56,428 nt of DNA, taken from NCBI GenBank assembly GCA_001994995.1, contig MDJM01000056.1, positions 1 through 56,428 of the forward strand, written 5' to 3'. Positions 33,735-44,200 of this stretch are shown here, piece after piece. Source of the DNA: Candidatus Parepulonipiscium sp. PG-Nuni2H_MBin01. GTDB lineage: Bacteria; Bacillota; Clostridia; Lachnospirales; Cellulosilyticaceae. The stretch's first letter is position 1. Each line of letters begins with the position of its first letter. The notes under the pieces were generated by a model. The model searched no databases and was not told the origin of the DNA. It was given only the letters and a program-made list of their open reading frames with translations. Both the position numbers and the translations under genes were made by a program.

Positions 33735-35975
33735 ATGCCAAACGAAACTTTTGAAAACCTTATAAGTAAGATTAGAGCGTATCACCCGTCTGACAATCTT
33801 ACTATGATAGAGAAAGCGTATGAATTAGCTGACAATGCTCATAAAGGACAGTTAAGAAAGTCAGGCGAGCCTTATATAATTCATCCTTTAGCCGTGGCTC
33901 AAATACTCGCTGGTTTAGAGCTTGATATTGAGTCTATAACAGCAGGAATTTTACATGATGTGGTGGAGGATACAGATTATACTATTGAGGATATTGAAAA
34001 TATGTTTAATAAGGAAGTTGCGCTATTAGTTGATGGTGTAACTAAGCTTAGCCAAATTAAGTATCATTCTAGCGATAAACAGCTTCAAAAAGAGGAGATG
34101 TTAGCAGAAAATTATAGAAAGATGTTTTTAGCTATGGCGCAAGATATAAGAGTTGTCCTTATTAAACTTGCGGATAGATTGCATAATATGCAAACTTTAA
34201 AGTTTATGGCTCCCCATAAACAAAAAGAAAAGGCAGAAGAAACTTTAAATATTTACGCTCCTATTGCCCATAGATTAGGCATATGCACGCTTAAATCTGA
34301 ACTTGAGGATTTGTCTCTTAGATATATTCATCCTGAGGTTTATTATGATTTAGCTCAACAAATTTCTTTAAAGAGAGATGAACGTATAGCGGATATAGAT
34401 GAGATTGTAGAGCGTATAAAAGAGCAGTTAGAGCACGATGGCATTGAAGCTGTTGTTGAAGGTCGTGCTAAGCATTTCTTTAGTATTTATAAGAAGGTTA
34501 TTAGCCAGAATAAAACTATAGACCAGATTTATGATTTATCTGCGGTGCGTGCTATTGTAAATGATGTTAAAGACTGTTATGGAGTTTTAGGAGTCGTTCA
34601 TGAAATGTTTACTCCTATTCCAGGTCGTTTTAAAGATTATATTGCTATGCCAAAGTCAAATATGTACCAATCACTACACACTACTCTTATGGGACCGCAA
34701 GGCATTCCGTTTGAGCTTCAAATTCGGACCAAAGAGATGCACCGCACAGCTGAGTACGGTATAGCTGCTCACTGGAAGTATAAGGATGGTAAAGTGGATG
34801 GTATTTATCAGGATAAGTCTGAAGAAAAGCTGGCGTGGCTTAGACAGATTTTAGAGTGGCAACGCGAAATGAGCGATAACTCTGAGTTTATGTCTGCCAT
34901 TAAAGTGGATTTAGACGTTTATACTGACCAAGTTTATGTTTTTTCTCCAAAAGGAGAGTTATTTACTATACCTACAGGCTCTACACCAATAGATTTTGCT
35001 TATTTTATTCATAGTGGCATTGGTAATAAGATGACTGGGGCTAAGGTTAATGATAAGATTGTTACTTTCGATTATGAAATTAAAAATGGAGATAGAGTTG
35101 AAATACTAACTTCTAACAATTCTAGGGGACCAAGTCGTGACTGGCTAAAAATCGTTAAGACTGCTCAAGCTAGAAATAAGATTAACCAGTGGTTTAGGCG
35201 ACGCTTTAAAGATGAGGACATTATTAGAGGCAAAGATATGCTAGAGGCTGCTGCAAAGCATAAAGGTTATCAGCTTTCGGCTCTTCTTGACCCAGTTTGT
35301 ATAGAGCATGTATATAGGCGTTATGGGTTAAAAAACTGGGATACTATTTATGCCGGCATTGGTTATGGGACTATTAAAGAAAAGCAAGTACTTCAGCGGT
35401 TGATTGATGAAAACTTCAAGCATAACATGCCGATAAAAACAGATCAAGATATAATAAATGAAGTTAAAGTAACTGAGACTAAAGTGGAGCCTTATAAAGA
35501 TCAAGCTGATAATAAGAGTGGAATTATTATTGCAGGAGCTGGTGATAACGTTGCTATTAGGTTTGCTAGATGCTGTAGGCCGCTTCCTGGCGATAAGATT
35601 ATTGGCTACACTACTCGCGGACGTGGAGTTTCAATCCACCGTTTAGATTGTCCTAATATACAACATATGCCCCCAGAGGAAAAACAGCGCTTAGTTGCTG
35701 CTAGTTGGCATGAGGACGAAATTAGTAAGTCTGGGTATTTAACTGAAATCCAGGTGGTAGGTACTGATAGAACTGGCATTATTGTAGATATTTCTAAAGT
35801 GCTAAATAACATGCAGTTAGATGTTAAGTCGCTAAACGCTAGAGTAACTAAAGATAATCAAGTTATATTCAATGTTCATATTTTAATAGAACATATGTAC
35901 CAGTTAGATGAAGTAATTAAAAAAATTCATAATGTTGCTGATGTAACCGAGGTTAAACGAGTCTCGTCATCATAA
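33735..35975 (+). CDS. relA: Bifunctional (p)ppGpp synthetase/hydrolase
   Basis: The product is 746 residues from the ATG at 33735 after AAGGGGGTG; the open frame extends to 33660 without a site. The HD hydrolase domain is intact (YIIHPLAVAQIL; HDVVEDTD; KLADRLHNM), the synthetase domain has GRFKDYIAMPKSNMYQSLHTTLMGP, and TGS (DVYTDQVYVFSPKGELFTIP), zinc-finger-like (ARCCRPLPGDKIIGY) and C-terminal ACT domains follow. The HD residues mark it as a bifunctional Rel, the main stringent-response enzyme of Firmicutes. In many relatives dtd follows; here a terminator and a MATE gene do. The long recJ-apt-relA unit is likely one transcript. Confidence 0.96.
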   Translation: MPNETFENLISKIRAYHPSDNLTMIEKAYELADNAHKGQLRKSGEPYIIHPLAVAQILAGLELDIESITAGILHDVVEDTDYTIEDIENMFNKEVALLVDGVTKLSQIKYHSSDKQLQKEEMLAENYRKMFLAMAQDIRVVLIKLADRLHNMQTLKFMAPHKQKEKAEETLNIYAPIAHRLGICTLKSELEDLSLRYIHPEVYYDLAQQISLKRDERIADIDEIVERIKEQLEHDGIEAVVEGRAKHFFSIYKKVISQNKTIDQIYDLSAVRAIVNDVKDCYGVLGVVHEMFTPIPGRFKDYIAMPKSNMYQSLHTTLMGPQGIPFELQIRTKEMHRTAEYGIAAHWKYKDGKVDGIYQDKSEEKLAWLRQILEWQREMSDNSEFMSAIKVDLDVYTDQVYVFSPKGELFTIPTGSTPIDFAYFIHSGIGNKMTGAKVNDKIVTFDYEIKNGDRVEILTSNNSRGPSRDWLKIVKTAQARNKINQWFRRRFKDEDIIRGKDMLEAAAKHKGYQLSALLDPVCIEHVYRRYGLKNWDTIYAGIGYGTIKEKQVLQRLIDENFKHNMPIKTDQDIINEVKVTETKVEPYKDQADNKSGIIIAGAGDNVAIRFARCCRPLPGDKIIGYTTRGRGVSIHRLDCPNIQHMPPEEKQRLVAASWHEDEISKSGYLTEIQVVGTDRTGIIVDISKVLNNMQLDVKSLNARVTKDNQVIFNVHILIEHMYQLDEVIKKIHNVADVTEVKRVSSS

Positions 35976-35984
35976 GTTGTTAAA

Positions 35985-36017
35985 TTCAGTAAGCCACTTC
36001 TCTTACTGGATTTTTTT
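35985..36017 (+). terminator. Terminator after relA
   Basis: TTCAGTAAG and CTTACTGGA arms followed by TTTTTTT. Confidence 0.75.
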
Positions 36018-36106
36018 ATTGCGCATTTTTTTATTATGCATAAGGATAAGAGTACGGCGCATACATTTATGTAAAACTATTTTATGTATAAGGGAGAGGA
36101 ATCACA

Positions 36107-37438
36107 GTGACCAGTAAAACTAAACTTTCGCTATTTGCTTTAACATGGCCTATACTATTAGAGCTATTACTACAAATACTAATAGGTAACATAGACCAAT
36201 TTATGATTAGCCAACATTCGCAAACTGCTGTTGGAGCTATAGGAAACGTTAATCAGATTATGACATTACTATTTATCACATTTACCGTAATAAGTATGGC
36301 TACTACTATTTTGGTATCTCAGTATTTAGGGGCGCAAAACTTTCATAAAGTCGCCGAGGTATATACTGTTTCTATTTTTGTAAATTTATTATTTAGCTTA
36401 GTGTTATGTAGTTTTATATTAATTTTTTCTCAGCAAGTGTTTTGGCTTATAAATATGCCTGCTGAACTTTATGCCGAAGCTACGGTTTATATTAGTGTAG
36501 TTGGTGGATTCTTATTTTTGCAAGCACTGCATTTAACGCTATCAGCAATATTTAGAAGTAATGGACTTATGAAAGAAACTATGATAGTAGCTTTAGTTAT
36601 TAACATTATCAATGTGATTGGTAATTTCATTTCACTAAACGTATTTCATATGGGGATATTAGGTGTAGCAATATCTAGTGTTATCAGTAGAATTATCGGG
36701 GTAACAGTTATGATAATTTTATTTAAGTTACGTATAACACCGAAGCCAGCGTTAAAATATTTAAAACCATTTCCAAAGGATGTATTAAAAAAATTATTAA
36801 AAGTTGGCATTCCTTCTGGCGGCGAAGCTTTAGCTTACTGTTCATCACAAATGATTATTTTAACCGTAATTAACACTATGGGCGCGTACGTAGTAACTAC
36901 AAAAGTTTATGTAAGCATGGTAGTAACATTTTCATTTATATACTCATCAGCTATATCTGCTGCAGCACAAATTATGGTAGGACATTACATAGGAGCTGGA
37001 AAAGAGGACGAGGCCAAAAAATTAGTTTTAAGCATTTTACCGCGAACATGCTTAATATCAGTAGGAATTTCGGTTGTGTTATATTTACTGAGCACACCGA
37101 TTATGTCTCTATTTACAAGTGACCCACAAATTATAGCGCTTGCCAAGTCGGTAATGCTAGTGGATATATTGCTAGAATTAGGGCGCACAAGCAACCTAAT
37201 TTGTCTACGTGCACTGCAAGCTAGCGGTGACATTAAATTCCCGGTTACTCTTGCTATGTTTACAATGTTTAGCATCGCAGCATTTTGCTCATTCTTATTT
37301 GGCTTAGTGTTCGGCTGGGGATTAGTTGGAGTGTGGCTTGCTATGGCTATTGATGAATGTATTAGAGGTGCAACTTTACTTTTCAGGTGGCACAAGGACT
37401 ATTGGCGCGGTCGTTCAATGGTTCATGATATTGCATAA
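36107..37438 (+). CDS. MATE-family efflux transporter
   Basis: This 443-residue protein has 12 membrane segments in two similar halves, typical of MATE/NorM. N-terminal marks are FALTWPILLELLLQILIGNIDQFMI and VSQYLGAQN; the second half has IPSGGEALAYCSSQMI and VGHYIGAGKEDEA. It starts at a GTG with GGGAGAGG upstream. Members export cationic drugs or metabolites using Na+ or H+. It is a single gene after relA with a hairpin on its 3' side. The substrate cannot be inferred. Confidence 0.92.
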   Translation: MTSKTKLSLFALTWPILLELLLQILIGNIDQFMISQHSQTAVGAIGNVNQIMTLLFITFTVISMATTILVSQYLGAQNFHKVAEVYTVSIFVNLLFSLVLCSFILIFSQQVFWLINMPAELYAEATVYISVVGGFLFLQALHLTLSAIFRSNGLMKETMIVALVINIINVIGNFISLNVFHMGILGVAISSVISRIIGVTVMIILFKLRITPKPALKYLKPFPKDVLKKLLKVGIPSGGEALAYCSSQMIILTVINTMGAYVVTTKVYVSMVVTFSFIYSSAISAAAQIMVGHYIGAGKEDEAKKLVLSILPRTCLISVGISVVLYLLSTPIMSLFTSDPQIIALAKSVMLVDILLELGRTSNLICLRALQASGDIKFPVTLAMFTMFSIAAFCSFLFGLVFGWGLVGVWLAMAIDECIRGATLLFRWHKDYWRGRSMVHDIA

Positions 37439-37476
37439 ATAATACCCTATTCTTATATACAAATAAATAGCATAAC

Positions 37477-37501
37477 AAGCCTTATCTCTAAGGCTTGTAT
37501 T
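37477..37501 (+). terminator. Hairpin after the MATE gene
   Basis: ACAAGCCTTA and TAAGGCTTGT arms around TCTC, followed by a poor T tail (ATTGTGTG). Possibly a weak terminator. Confidence 0.45.
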
Positions 37502-37546
37502 GTGTGCAGATTTATTATACAATATAAGTATAAGGGGGATTAATAT

Positions 37547-38203
37547 ATGGTTAAAAAAATTCTAGCATTAATAATATTAGTTAGTCTATGCTGTGTTTCT
37601 GTTATTTTAGGCGTAGGATACTCGTATTATAAGGATGTACTAGAGACAAAACCTTTAGAACAAACATTTGACGAAATACGTTCGCATGAAGATTATGTAA
37701 AAATTGAAGAAATTAGTCCTCACTTTCTAAATGCGATTGTAGCAGTTGAAGATAGGCGGTTCCTCGACCATTGGGGATTTGATGTTATAAGCCTAAGTAG
37801 AGCGTTTTTTACGAATTTATCAGCAGGTGAGATAGTTCAGGGTGGCAGCACTATAACTCAACAGTTAGCCAAAAACTTATTTTTTAGCAGTAACCAAACT
37901 TACTTACGAAAAAGCGCCGAATTGTTTATGGCACTTACAATCGAGTATCTGTATACTAAGCCAGAAATCTTAGAAATATACAGTAACATTATATACTTAG
38001 GAAAAGGCTATTATGGTGTTGAAGAAGCAGCACAAGGGTATTTTAATAAGTCCGCAAAAGCTTTAACAGTTGAAGAAGCAGCTTACATTGCAGGACTTGC
38101 ACAAGCGCCGTCTATATATTCAAATAATGTGGAATTGGGTTTAAGAAGACAAAATATTGTTCTTGAAGCATTAGATGAAGTAGGATATGTATTAGTTCCT
38201 TAG
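37547..38203 (+). CDS. Monofunctional GT51 peptidoglycan glycosyltransferase
   Basis: This 218-residue protein has one N-terminal membrane anchor (about 4-26) and a GT51 domain with the motif order VEDRRFLDHWG (catalytic Glu), GGSTITQQLAKNLF, RKSAELFMALTIEYLYTKPEILEIYSN and AAQGYFNKSAKALTVEEAAYIAGL. No transpeptidase domain follows. It polymerises lipid II into glycan strands at the outer face of the membrane. AGGGGGA precedes the ATG. Monofunctional GT51 enzymes are less common in Firmicutes than class A PBPs, so this may be an auxiliary enzyme. It is transcribed alone. Confidence 0.93.
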   Translation: MVKKILALIILVSLCCVSVILGVGYSYYKDVLETKPLEQTFDEIRSHEDYVKIEEISPHFLNAIVAVEDRRFLDHWGFDVISLSRAFFTNLSAGEIVQGGSTITQQLAKNLFFSSNQTYLRKSAELFMALTIEYLYTKPEILEIYSNIIYLGKGYYGVEEAAQGYFNKSAKALTVEEAAYIAGLAQAPSIYSNNVELGLRRQNIVLEALDEVGYVLVP

Positions 38204-38294
38204 TTTTTGGTAATAATTGGAATAGCAAAAATTAGGAATAATATAAGGAAATTGTGGTAAAAATACTGTTATAATATTGTAGTCTCAAATTTCT

Positions 38295-38332
38295 TAAAAA
38301 AAAGTAGCAATTTAACCGTTGCTACTTTTTTT
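38295..38332. terminator. Bidirectional terminator between convergent genes
   Basis: AAAAAAAGTAGCAA and TTGCTACTTTTTTT around TTTAACCG; it serves the GT51 gene and the minus-strand gene after it. Confidence 0.9.
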
Positions 38333-38368
38333 GTGTTCATTTTCGTATTCGTAAAACTATTTTCCTTG

Positions 38369-39769
38369 CTATTTTCCTTGTTTTGTTGGTGGCTTCATAG
38401 GTGCATCAAAAGTATTGACATTATTCATAAAAGCTTCTTTTGCGCGTTTTAAGTCCATTTTCTCTTCATCATCTTTAAGTATTAGCGCTGGCCTAGTTTT
38501 AGGCTTTTGCATTAACTCTTGTTGTTTTTTTGATAGCTGTGGCATTTGTTGAGTTTGCGGTGGTGGTGCATATTGATTTTGCGGCTGCTGCTGTTGTGGT
38601 ACATATTGATTTGGTTGCAATTGCTGATGTTGTGGTTGCACATATTGATTGGGCGGGCTATATTGAGTCTGCTGTTTTAGTTTACCAATATGCTTTTGTG
38701 CTTGCGATAATTGTTCTGATAGATGCGAAATAGTATCATCATACTTAACTTCAAAGCCAGCTAAAAATAACTCGAGTTCTATGTTAGGCGCTACATCTGG
38801 ATGCAGTCCATATATATCCATAGAAGCAATAACCGGAATTCGTATAGTTTGATTGGTGGTAGTAACAAACAATGCATTTGTATATAATTCTATATCTACT
38901 GATTTGCTAAATGTCATATGATTGAATGTACCTTGGATAGAATTTTTAATCGGCTTACTAAATAACGCGCCTTCATCAACGGATAGCATAGTGTATAACA
39001 AGCCATTATCAATATAGTTAATCCAAATTGAATCCATATACTTTAATATAGAAGCATTACTAAACTTAGCGGGTGTAGCCAATATAATTGGTTCTTTTTG
39101 AGCTATAGTATTTAAATCGCCAAATTTATATAACAACTGATTTTGTCCATACATATTATTAATATAAGCAATATGCAACTGTCCCTCTATAATACTTGCC
39201 TCAAACTGCTGAATAGGTAACTGAGACTTAATTATAGGATAATAGGCAGAGCTTCTAACTGATAAGCAATTAAGTTCAGTAGGATTATTATGCTCAAGTA
39301 GCAAAATATAAACATCATCATTAGAAGAAATAATACTAAAGCTTTTAGGATTAAAATCTAGAATAAGCGTTTCAACAGTCTGACCAATTACTTGATGCAT
39401 AAGAGCAGACTTACCATTAAATGATGCCGTATAAAAAAAGTGTAGGTTATTACCTAGGTTATTACCTAGGCGATTGCCTAAGCCATTGCTTAAGTTAGCA
39501 AGATAAAAGTTATCAAAAACAAATTCAGTTTCTTCAAATAGAAGAGTTCTAGTTACATTAGAGTTATCAATCACAATGTAAAGAACTTGACCTTTAACAG
39601 TTTTGGCCACCACATGAATGACATGGTTGCTATCAACCACAGCGCTAAAACCTTCCTTACAATTAGGTAATAACTGCAAAGGTCGCGTCTTAAAATTATG
39701 CAACACCAAAGTTTGTTTCACTCGTTCTATTTTAGCTAAATTGTACAAAGTATAACATAAGAAAGTCAT
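38369..39769 (-). CDS. Unknown protein with propeller-like N part and P/Q-rich tail
   Basis: This 466-residue protein lacks a convincing signal peptide; it begins MTFLCYTLYNLAKIERVKQ. Residues 15-330 look like repeated four-stranded blades (VLYIVID, LHFFYTASFNGKSALMH, VYILLLEHNN, LHIAYINNMYGQNQLLYKF, IWINYIDNGLLYTMLS), suggesting a beta-propeller. A helical piece near 345-367 (SHLSEQLSQAQKHIGKLKQQ) may coil; a P/Q/Y-rich stretch with NQYVPQQ/NQYAPPP units spans about 368-420, then a charged tail. GGAGGG precedes the ATG. Similar layouts occur in clostridial proteins near spore or surface genes, but I do not recognise the family. Convergent with the GT51 gene and divergent from the Cys-rich protein. 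Confidence 0.7.
   Translation of the reverse strand: MTFLCYTLYNLAKIERVKQTLVLHNFKTRPLQLLPNCKEGFSAVVDSNHVIHVVAKTVKGQVLYIVIDNSNVTRTLLFEETEFVFDNFYLANLSNGLGNRLGNNLGNNLHFFYTASFNGKSALMHQVIGQTVETLILDFNPKSFSIISSNDDVYILLLEHNNPTELNCLSVRSSAYYPIIKSQLPIQQFEASIIEGQLHIAYINNMYGQNQLLYKFGDLNTIAQKEPIILATPAKFSNASILKYMDSIWINYIDNGLLYTMLSVDEGALFSKPIKNSIQGTFNHMTFSKSVDIELYTNALFVTTTNQTIRIPVIASMDIYGLHPDVAPNIELELFLAGFEVKYDDTISHLSEQLSQAQKHIGKLKQQTQYSPPNQYVQPQHQQLQPNQYVPQQQQPQNQYAPPPQTQQMPQLSKKQQELMQKPKTRPALILKDDEEKMDLKRAKEAFMNNVNTFDAPMKPPTKQGK
39444..39491 (-). repeat. 12-bp tandem repeat coding for LGN(N/R) units
   Basis: Four 12-base units lie end to end: two identical AGGTTATTACCT copies at 39444-39467, then AGGCGATTGCCT and AAGCCATTGCTT. 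They encode LSNG-LGNR-LGNN-LGNN in the propeller protein. The two identical copies mean recent slippage; each change keeps the frame. Confidence 0.8.
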
Positions 39770-39975
39770 AGAAACCCTCCAACCTGTTGGCCCTGTTAAT
39801 TTAAATTAAGTGTCTGACAGACTCATTAAGCTAACAGCTCCGTTTTATTATATCATATTGTAAAAAAAATAAATTATACATAATTGTAATAAGTGTAACC
39901 AAAGAATATCAGCCTCCATATTATATTATCAGGAATGACATTTTATGATGTACCCAACTTATTAGGAGGTCAACT

Positions 39976-41034
39976 ATGAGTAAATGTGATTGTAATAAAC
40001 CACACAAACCATTTTTTAATAAAGAAGATTTTTACGGAAATAGACCATACCAAAATGCTGGTATCTGTGACATTTGTCACGAAGACACAGAGCTTAGCCC
40101 AATTGAAGAAGCGGCTTTTTGCCCACCAATTGGCGAACCAAGACTTTTAACTCTAATGGCTCCAGTAGTTTTTGACGAAAGTGGTCTTAATTTATGTAGA
40201 GTAGTAGAATTTGACGAACTTTTAGACGCTTGTAAAGGCCCAACTTCTCGCACAACTGATTTAATGTTTGATGGCCTTACAGCTAATGATTTAATTAATG
40301 CGTCACACTTACAACTGCAAGTTGTTGATATAGATTTTAATTTTGTTTGCCCAAAAAGCGGAAGATATTCTGAAATTCGTCCAGCTAAGTATAATCCTAA
40401 CTTATCAAGAATTACACTTAAAGATATTGATGTTACTCTTGCTGTTAAGGTTATTAACGCTGACTGTAAAGTATGTAAAGAGGGTATGTTAACTCTTAGA
40501 TATTTGCCAAGCGAACATTGCCCAGGACATGATGAAACTACTAATCCAGGAAGTGTAACTTTTGATTTATATACTCCTTACGGATTAACATTTGCTGCTG
40601 AAAACCCAGCTGGTTGCAACAAGCTAGTGCCAACAATTAACTACATCGGCTATGTAGCAGGCGACATTTGCCAAGGGCACTGTGAATGTGCAGAGCCAGG
40701 TCCAAATCATCAGTTTAAAGTATTTGAACCTAACAATAGCTTAGCACAAGGTGTTTCAGCTCAGGCTTTAGCTAAAGTTATTGGTGCTGATGATGAGTAT
40801 ATGGCAGTAGGTTTAACTTTGTATTTTAAAGTTGTTTACTTTGTTCAGTATAAATTTGACCATAAAGGACTTTGTGTACCACCTAAGTTTACAGCGCTTG
40901 ATGCATCTGATGCATCTGATTGTTTAGCATTTGTTGAAGGTGATTTGTTAGAGCAAAGTATTTTACCATTAAATGTGTGTGTACCACCTAAATCTTTTGG
41001 ACCACCACCACCAAAACCATGTAAACCATGTTAA
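39976..41034 (+). CDS. Cysteine-rich protein, possible surface or coat structural protein
   Basis: This 352-residue protein has no signal peptide and about 20 cysteines: CDC at the start, CDIC, CKVC, CQGHCEC in the middle and CKPC at the very end after a proline run (PPPPKPCKPC). The rest is beta-rich, with two or three similar blocks, each of the form VVDIDFNFVCPKSGRYSE or VTLAVKVINADCKVC. AGGAGG precedes the ATG at good distance. Cys-rich, proline-tailed, leaderless proteins include spore coat and exosporium proteins, but nothing here proves that role. Metal binding through the CxxC pairs is an alternative. It has its own terminator. Family not recognised. Confidence 0.7.
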   Translation: MSKCDCNKPHKPFFNKEDFYGNRPYQNAGICDICHEDTELSPIEEAAFCPPIGEPRLLTLMAPVVFDESGLNLCRVVEFDELLDACKGPTSRTTDLMFDGLTANDLINASHLQLQVVDIDFNFVCPKSGRYSEIRPAKYNPNLSRITLKDIDVTLAVKVINADCKVCKEGMLTLRYLPSEHCPGHDETTNPGSVTFDLYTPYGLTFAAENPAGCNKLVPTINYIGYVAGDICQGHCECAEPGPNHQFKVFEPNNSLAQGVSAQALAKVIGADDEYMAVGLTLYFKVVYFVQYKFDHKGLCVPPKFTALDASDASDCLAFVEGDLLEQSILPLNVCVPPKSFGPPPPKPCKPC

Positions 41035-41045
41035 TTTTTCAAAAA

Positions 41046-41080
41046 AGAAGTTGCAGCTATTTAAGTTGCAACTTTTTTTT
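41046..41080 (+). terminator. Terminator after the Cys-rich gene
   Basis: AAGTTGCA and TGCAACTT arms followed by TTTTTT. Confidence 0.8.
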
Positions 41081-41195
41081 GTGTACGTTTTATATTTTAT
41101 TTCCATTTATTAACTATCCAACTATTGCCTTTATAATTAATTTTGGTTTAAGTATTCGTTTTTTTGTAATAATAAGTCATATTAATAAACAAGGA

Positions 41196-41235
41196 GCTGT
41201 TAATTTAATATGAAATGAGTCTACGGGCAACGCCC
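41196..41235 (+). repeat. Intergenic repeat module, copy 1
   Basis: GCTGTTAATTTAATATGA at 41196-41213 is followed by a GGGC-AAC-GCCC hairpin at 41225-41235. The same order (core, then a GC hairpin) occurs at 49362-49422, and the core alone at 23650-23666. Confidence 0.5.
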
Positions 41236-41284
41236 TCGGACAATATCGACCACGTATACCATAAACAAATATTGGAGGAAAAAA

Positions 41285-44200
41285 ATGAGTAAAAAAATGA
41301 TAGCAAGTATACTCTCAGCATTTTTGGTGATAAATATTGCCCCTTTACCAATCCAAGCTAATGAAGAAGAAAATTTAGCTCCTACGGCTAAATTACCTAA
41401 TAATAATCAAGCTGAATTTAATGCACTACCCGTTGTTCATAATTATAATACACATGACTCGGAGTATAATGTGCAGCCTAGTGTGGATTATAATCCTGAA
41501 TATAACCCTGAATATAATCCTGTTATTAGTTACGAAGCTACTAATTATGAGGATACTAATTACGAGTCTAATAATTACGAAGCCAATAATTACGAAGATA
41601 CTAACTACGAAGTCAATAATTACGAAGCTACTAACTATGAGATGAATAACTACGAAGCTAATAATTATGAAGCTCCTAACTACGAAATCAATAACTACGA
41701 AGCTAATAACTACGAAGCTAATAACTACGAGACCACTAATTACGAAGCTAATAACTACGAGTCTACTAATTATGAAGCTATTAATTACGAGACTACTAAT
41801 TACGAAGCTACTAATTACGAAGCTAATAATTACGAGGTTACTAACTACGAAGCTATTAACTACGAATATTACGAAACCGAAGATGCAGTTCCATTGTTAA
41901 AGCCGATAGAACAAGCAGACCATGGACTAATTGGGCCTGTACCACAAAATATTAAGCCAACAACAGAACCGACACCACCAGCGATTGAAGTGCCAGAGGT
42001 AAATCCAGAAATAAATCCAGATGTGCCAGCATCATCAGACCATGTAGATGAAGCACCTAAGCCAAAGCAAGCAAATCAGCAGGTACCTCCTCAACAAGCG
42101 CCTGCTGAAAATCCTGCTAACACAGAAAATAGTAACACCGCACAACAAGAAAATGGTAATGGTGAACAACAAGCAAATAATACACAAGCTCATAAGGAAG
42201 CGGAAAATATAGATGATGTAGAGCATCCAGCTAATGAGGCACCAGCTAAGCCAGCCGAAAATGCAAAAACGCCTAGCACATCCCATAAAACGCAAAATGA
42301 TAAAACTTCGGGTAATGCGCGCAGACAAATTAATCAAGCAAGAGGTAAGTTACCTAAAAAAGAGGATGTGGGCAATGATTTTCCGGATGTAAATCCAAAG
42401 CCTAAGTCACAAGCGCCAGATGTGGAGTCAACGGGACTGAATAATAGCAATACAGATTATCAGATTAGCAACAATTTTGTAGGACCTATGCCAGTTAGCG
42501 ATGATATATTGGCAGTACCAACATTAGCAGTGATAGAGGATAATACGAGAGTGGATTATGGTTATGAGCCACAATCACAAGTGCCAGAACAATTAGAACC
42601 AGAACAATTAGATGAAGCGGAGCAAATTGAAGAAAGCACACCACCATTTGAAGGAGCAGGTGGGGCTATGACTCCAGCGGAAGGAGATGCGCCATTGGTG
42701 GAGAATAGTGACCCACCAGAAGATTTGGGCCATTTACAAGTGCCGAATTATCCTCAGCAATATCAGCAAGATTTACAAGTACCACATCAATATAATCAAG
42801 ATGTACAAATACCACAGCAATATCAGCCAGACTTGCAAGTACAATATCAGCCGGATATGCCACAGCAACAAGAAATACCTCAGCAGTATCAGCAATATCA
42901 ACGACATGAAACAGAGGACACGGTTAGACAAAGATATGAGAATGTGCCACAAACTTATGCTGAAGATATGAATGGTAATGCACCGCGTAGATATAGTCCT
43001 GATACAACTAATAATGTTCCAGACTATAATAACGGTACTAATTCATATAGTGCACGAGCGCACCATGGAAATACGAAAAATAGTAATGCTGGCACAAATG
43101 CTAATAACTCTAACAACATAAATAGCATAAATACTAATAATGTTAATAACTCTAATAACGTAAATACTAATAGCATAAATACTAATAATTCTAATAACGT
43201 AAATGCTAATAACTCTAATAACGTAAATACTAATAGCATAAATACTAATAACGCTAATAACGTAAATGCTAATAATGCTAATAACGTAAATACTAATAGC
43301 ATAAATACTAATAACGCTAATAACGTAAATACTAATGGAACTGGTAGCAATAATATTGGAGTTAATACAAGAGGCACTATTAATTCTAATGCAAATGGCA
43401 TGACTAATACTAATAATGGTACAAATCACGTTGGCGTTAATAATAATAATAAGGCGAATAATGCAACAGGAACGTATAACAATGGAACGAGCACGTATAA
43501 TCCAAATACAGGAATACCGAATTCAGGAACGTACCGAAAAGGGACTTATGATAACGGAGGAATTCCAGGTAACCTAGGAACTACCGGCATGCCTAATACA
43601 GGAACTAATGTACCAGGAACTACCGGCGTGCCTAACACAGGAACTAATGTGCCTAACTCAGCAATTAACGGCATGCCTAACACAGCAGTACCTGACCAAA
43701 ATGAATTAGACGAAACTAGAGATAATGCTACTATTGCAATAGAGAATGCTACAGATATATATAAACCGGATAGCAATGACGAAAATGCAATCGCTGTAGA
43801 AAAGTCAAAGATGAATGTGATACAAGAAAGTAACACCGAAAATGAGCTAGATATTCCACCAGAAAGCATCCCATGGGCATATAACAATGCACCTGCAGTA
43901 GAGTTTGCCGATAAAACTTTAGAAAAAATGGTAGTGGCAGCAGTTGATAAAAATAAGGATGGTATTGTAAACCGCTCAGAAATATTAGCATTAAAATCTC
44001 TTAGAGTATATGAAGACGTGACAGATTTAACTGGGCTAGAATATGCACATAACTTAGTTAAACTAGATTTACATGATAACAACTTAACGGATTTAACAAC
44101 GCTATCTAGGTTAACTAGCTTAAAAAACTTAACGTTATCAGACAATGAGATTACGGATTTAACACCGCTAAGAGGTTTATCAAACTTAACACGACTATCG

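Noticed and set aside
41028-41213. Small frame after the Cys-rich gene
   Set aside because: It spans a terminator and an AT-rich spacer and lacks a ribosome binding site.
41540-41869. A regular short repeat that could be taken for a CRISPR array
   Set aside because: Units are 15 bases without spacers and keep an open frame in a secreted protein; it is a coding tandem repeat.
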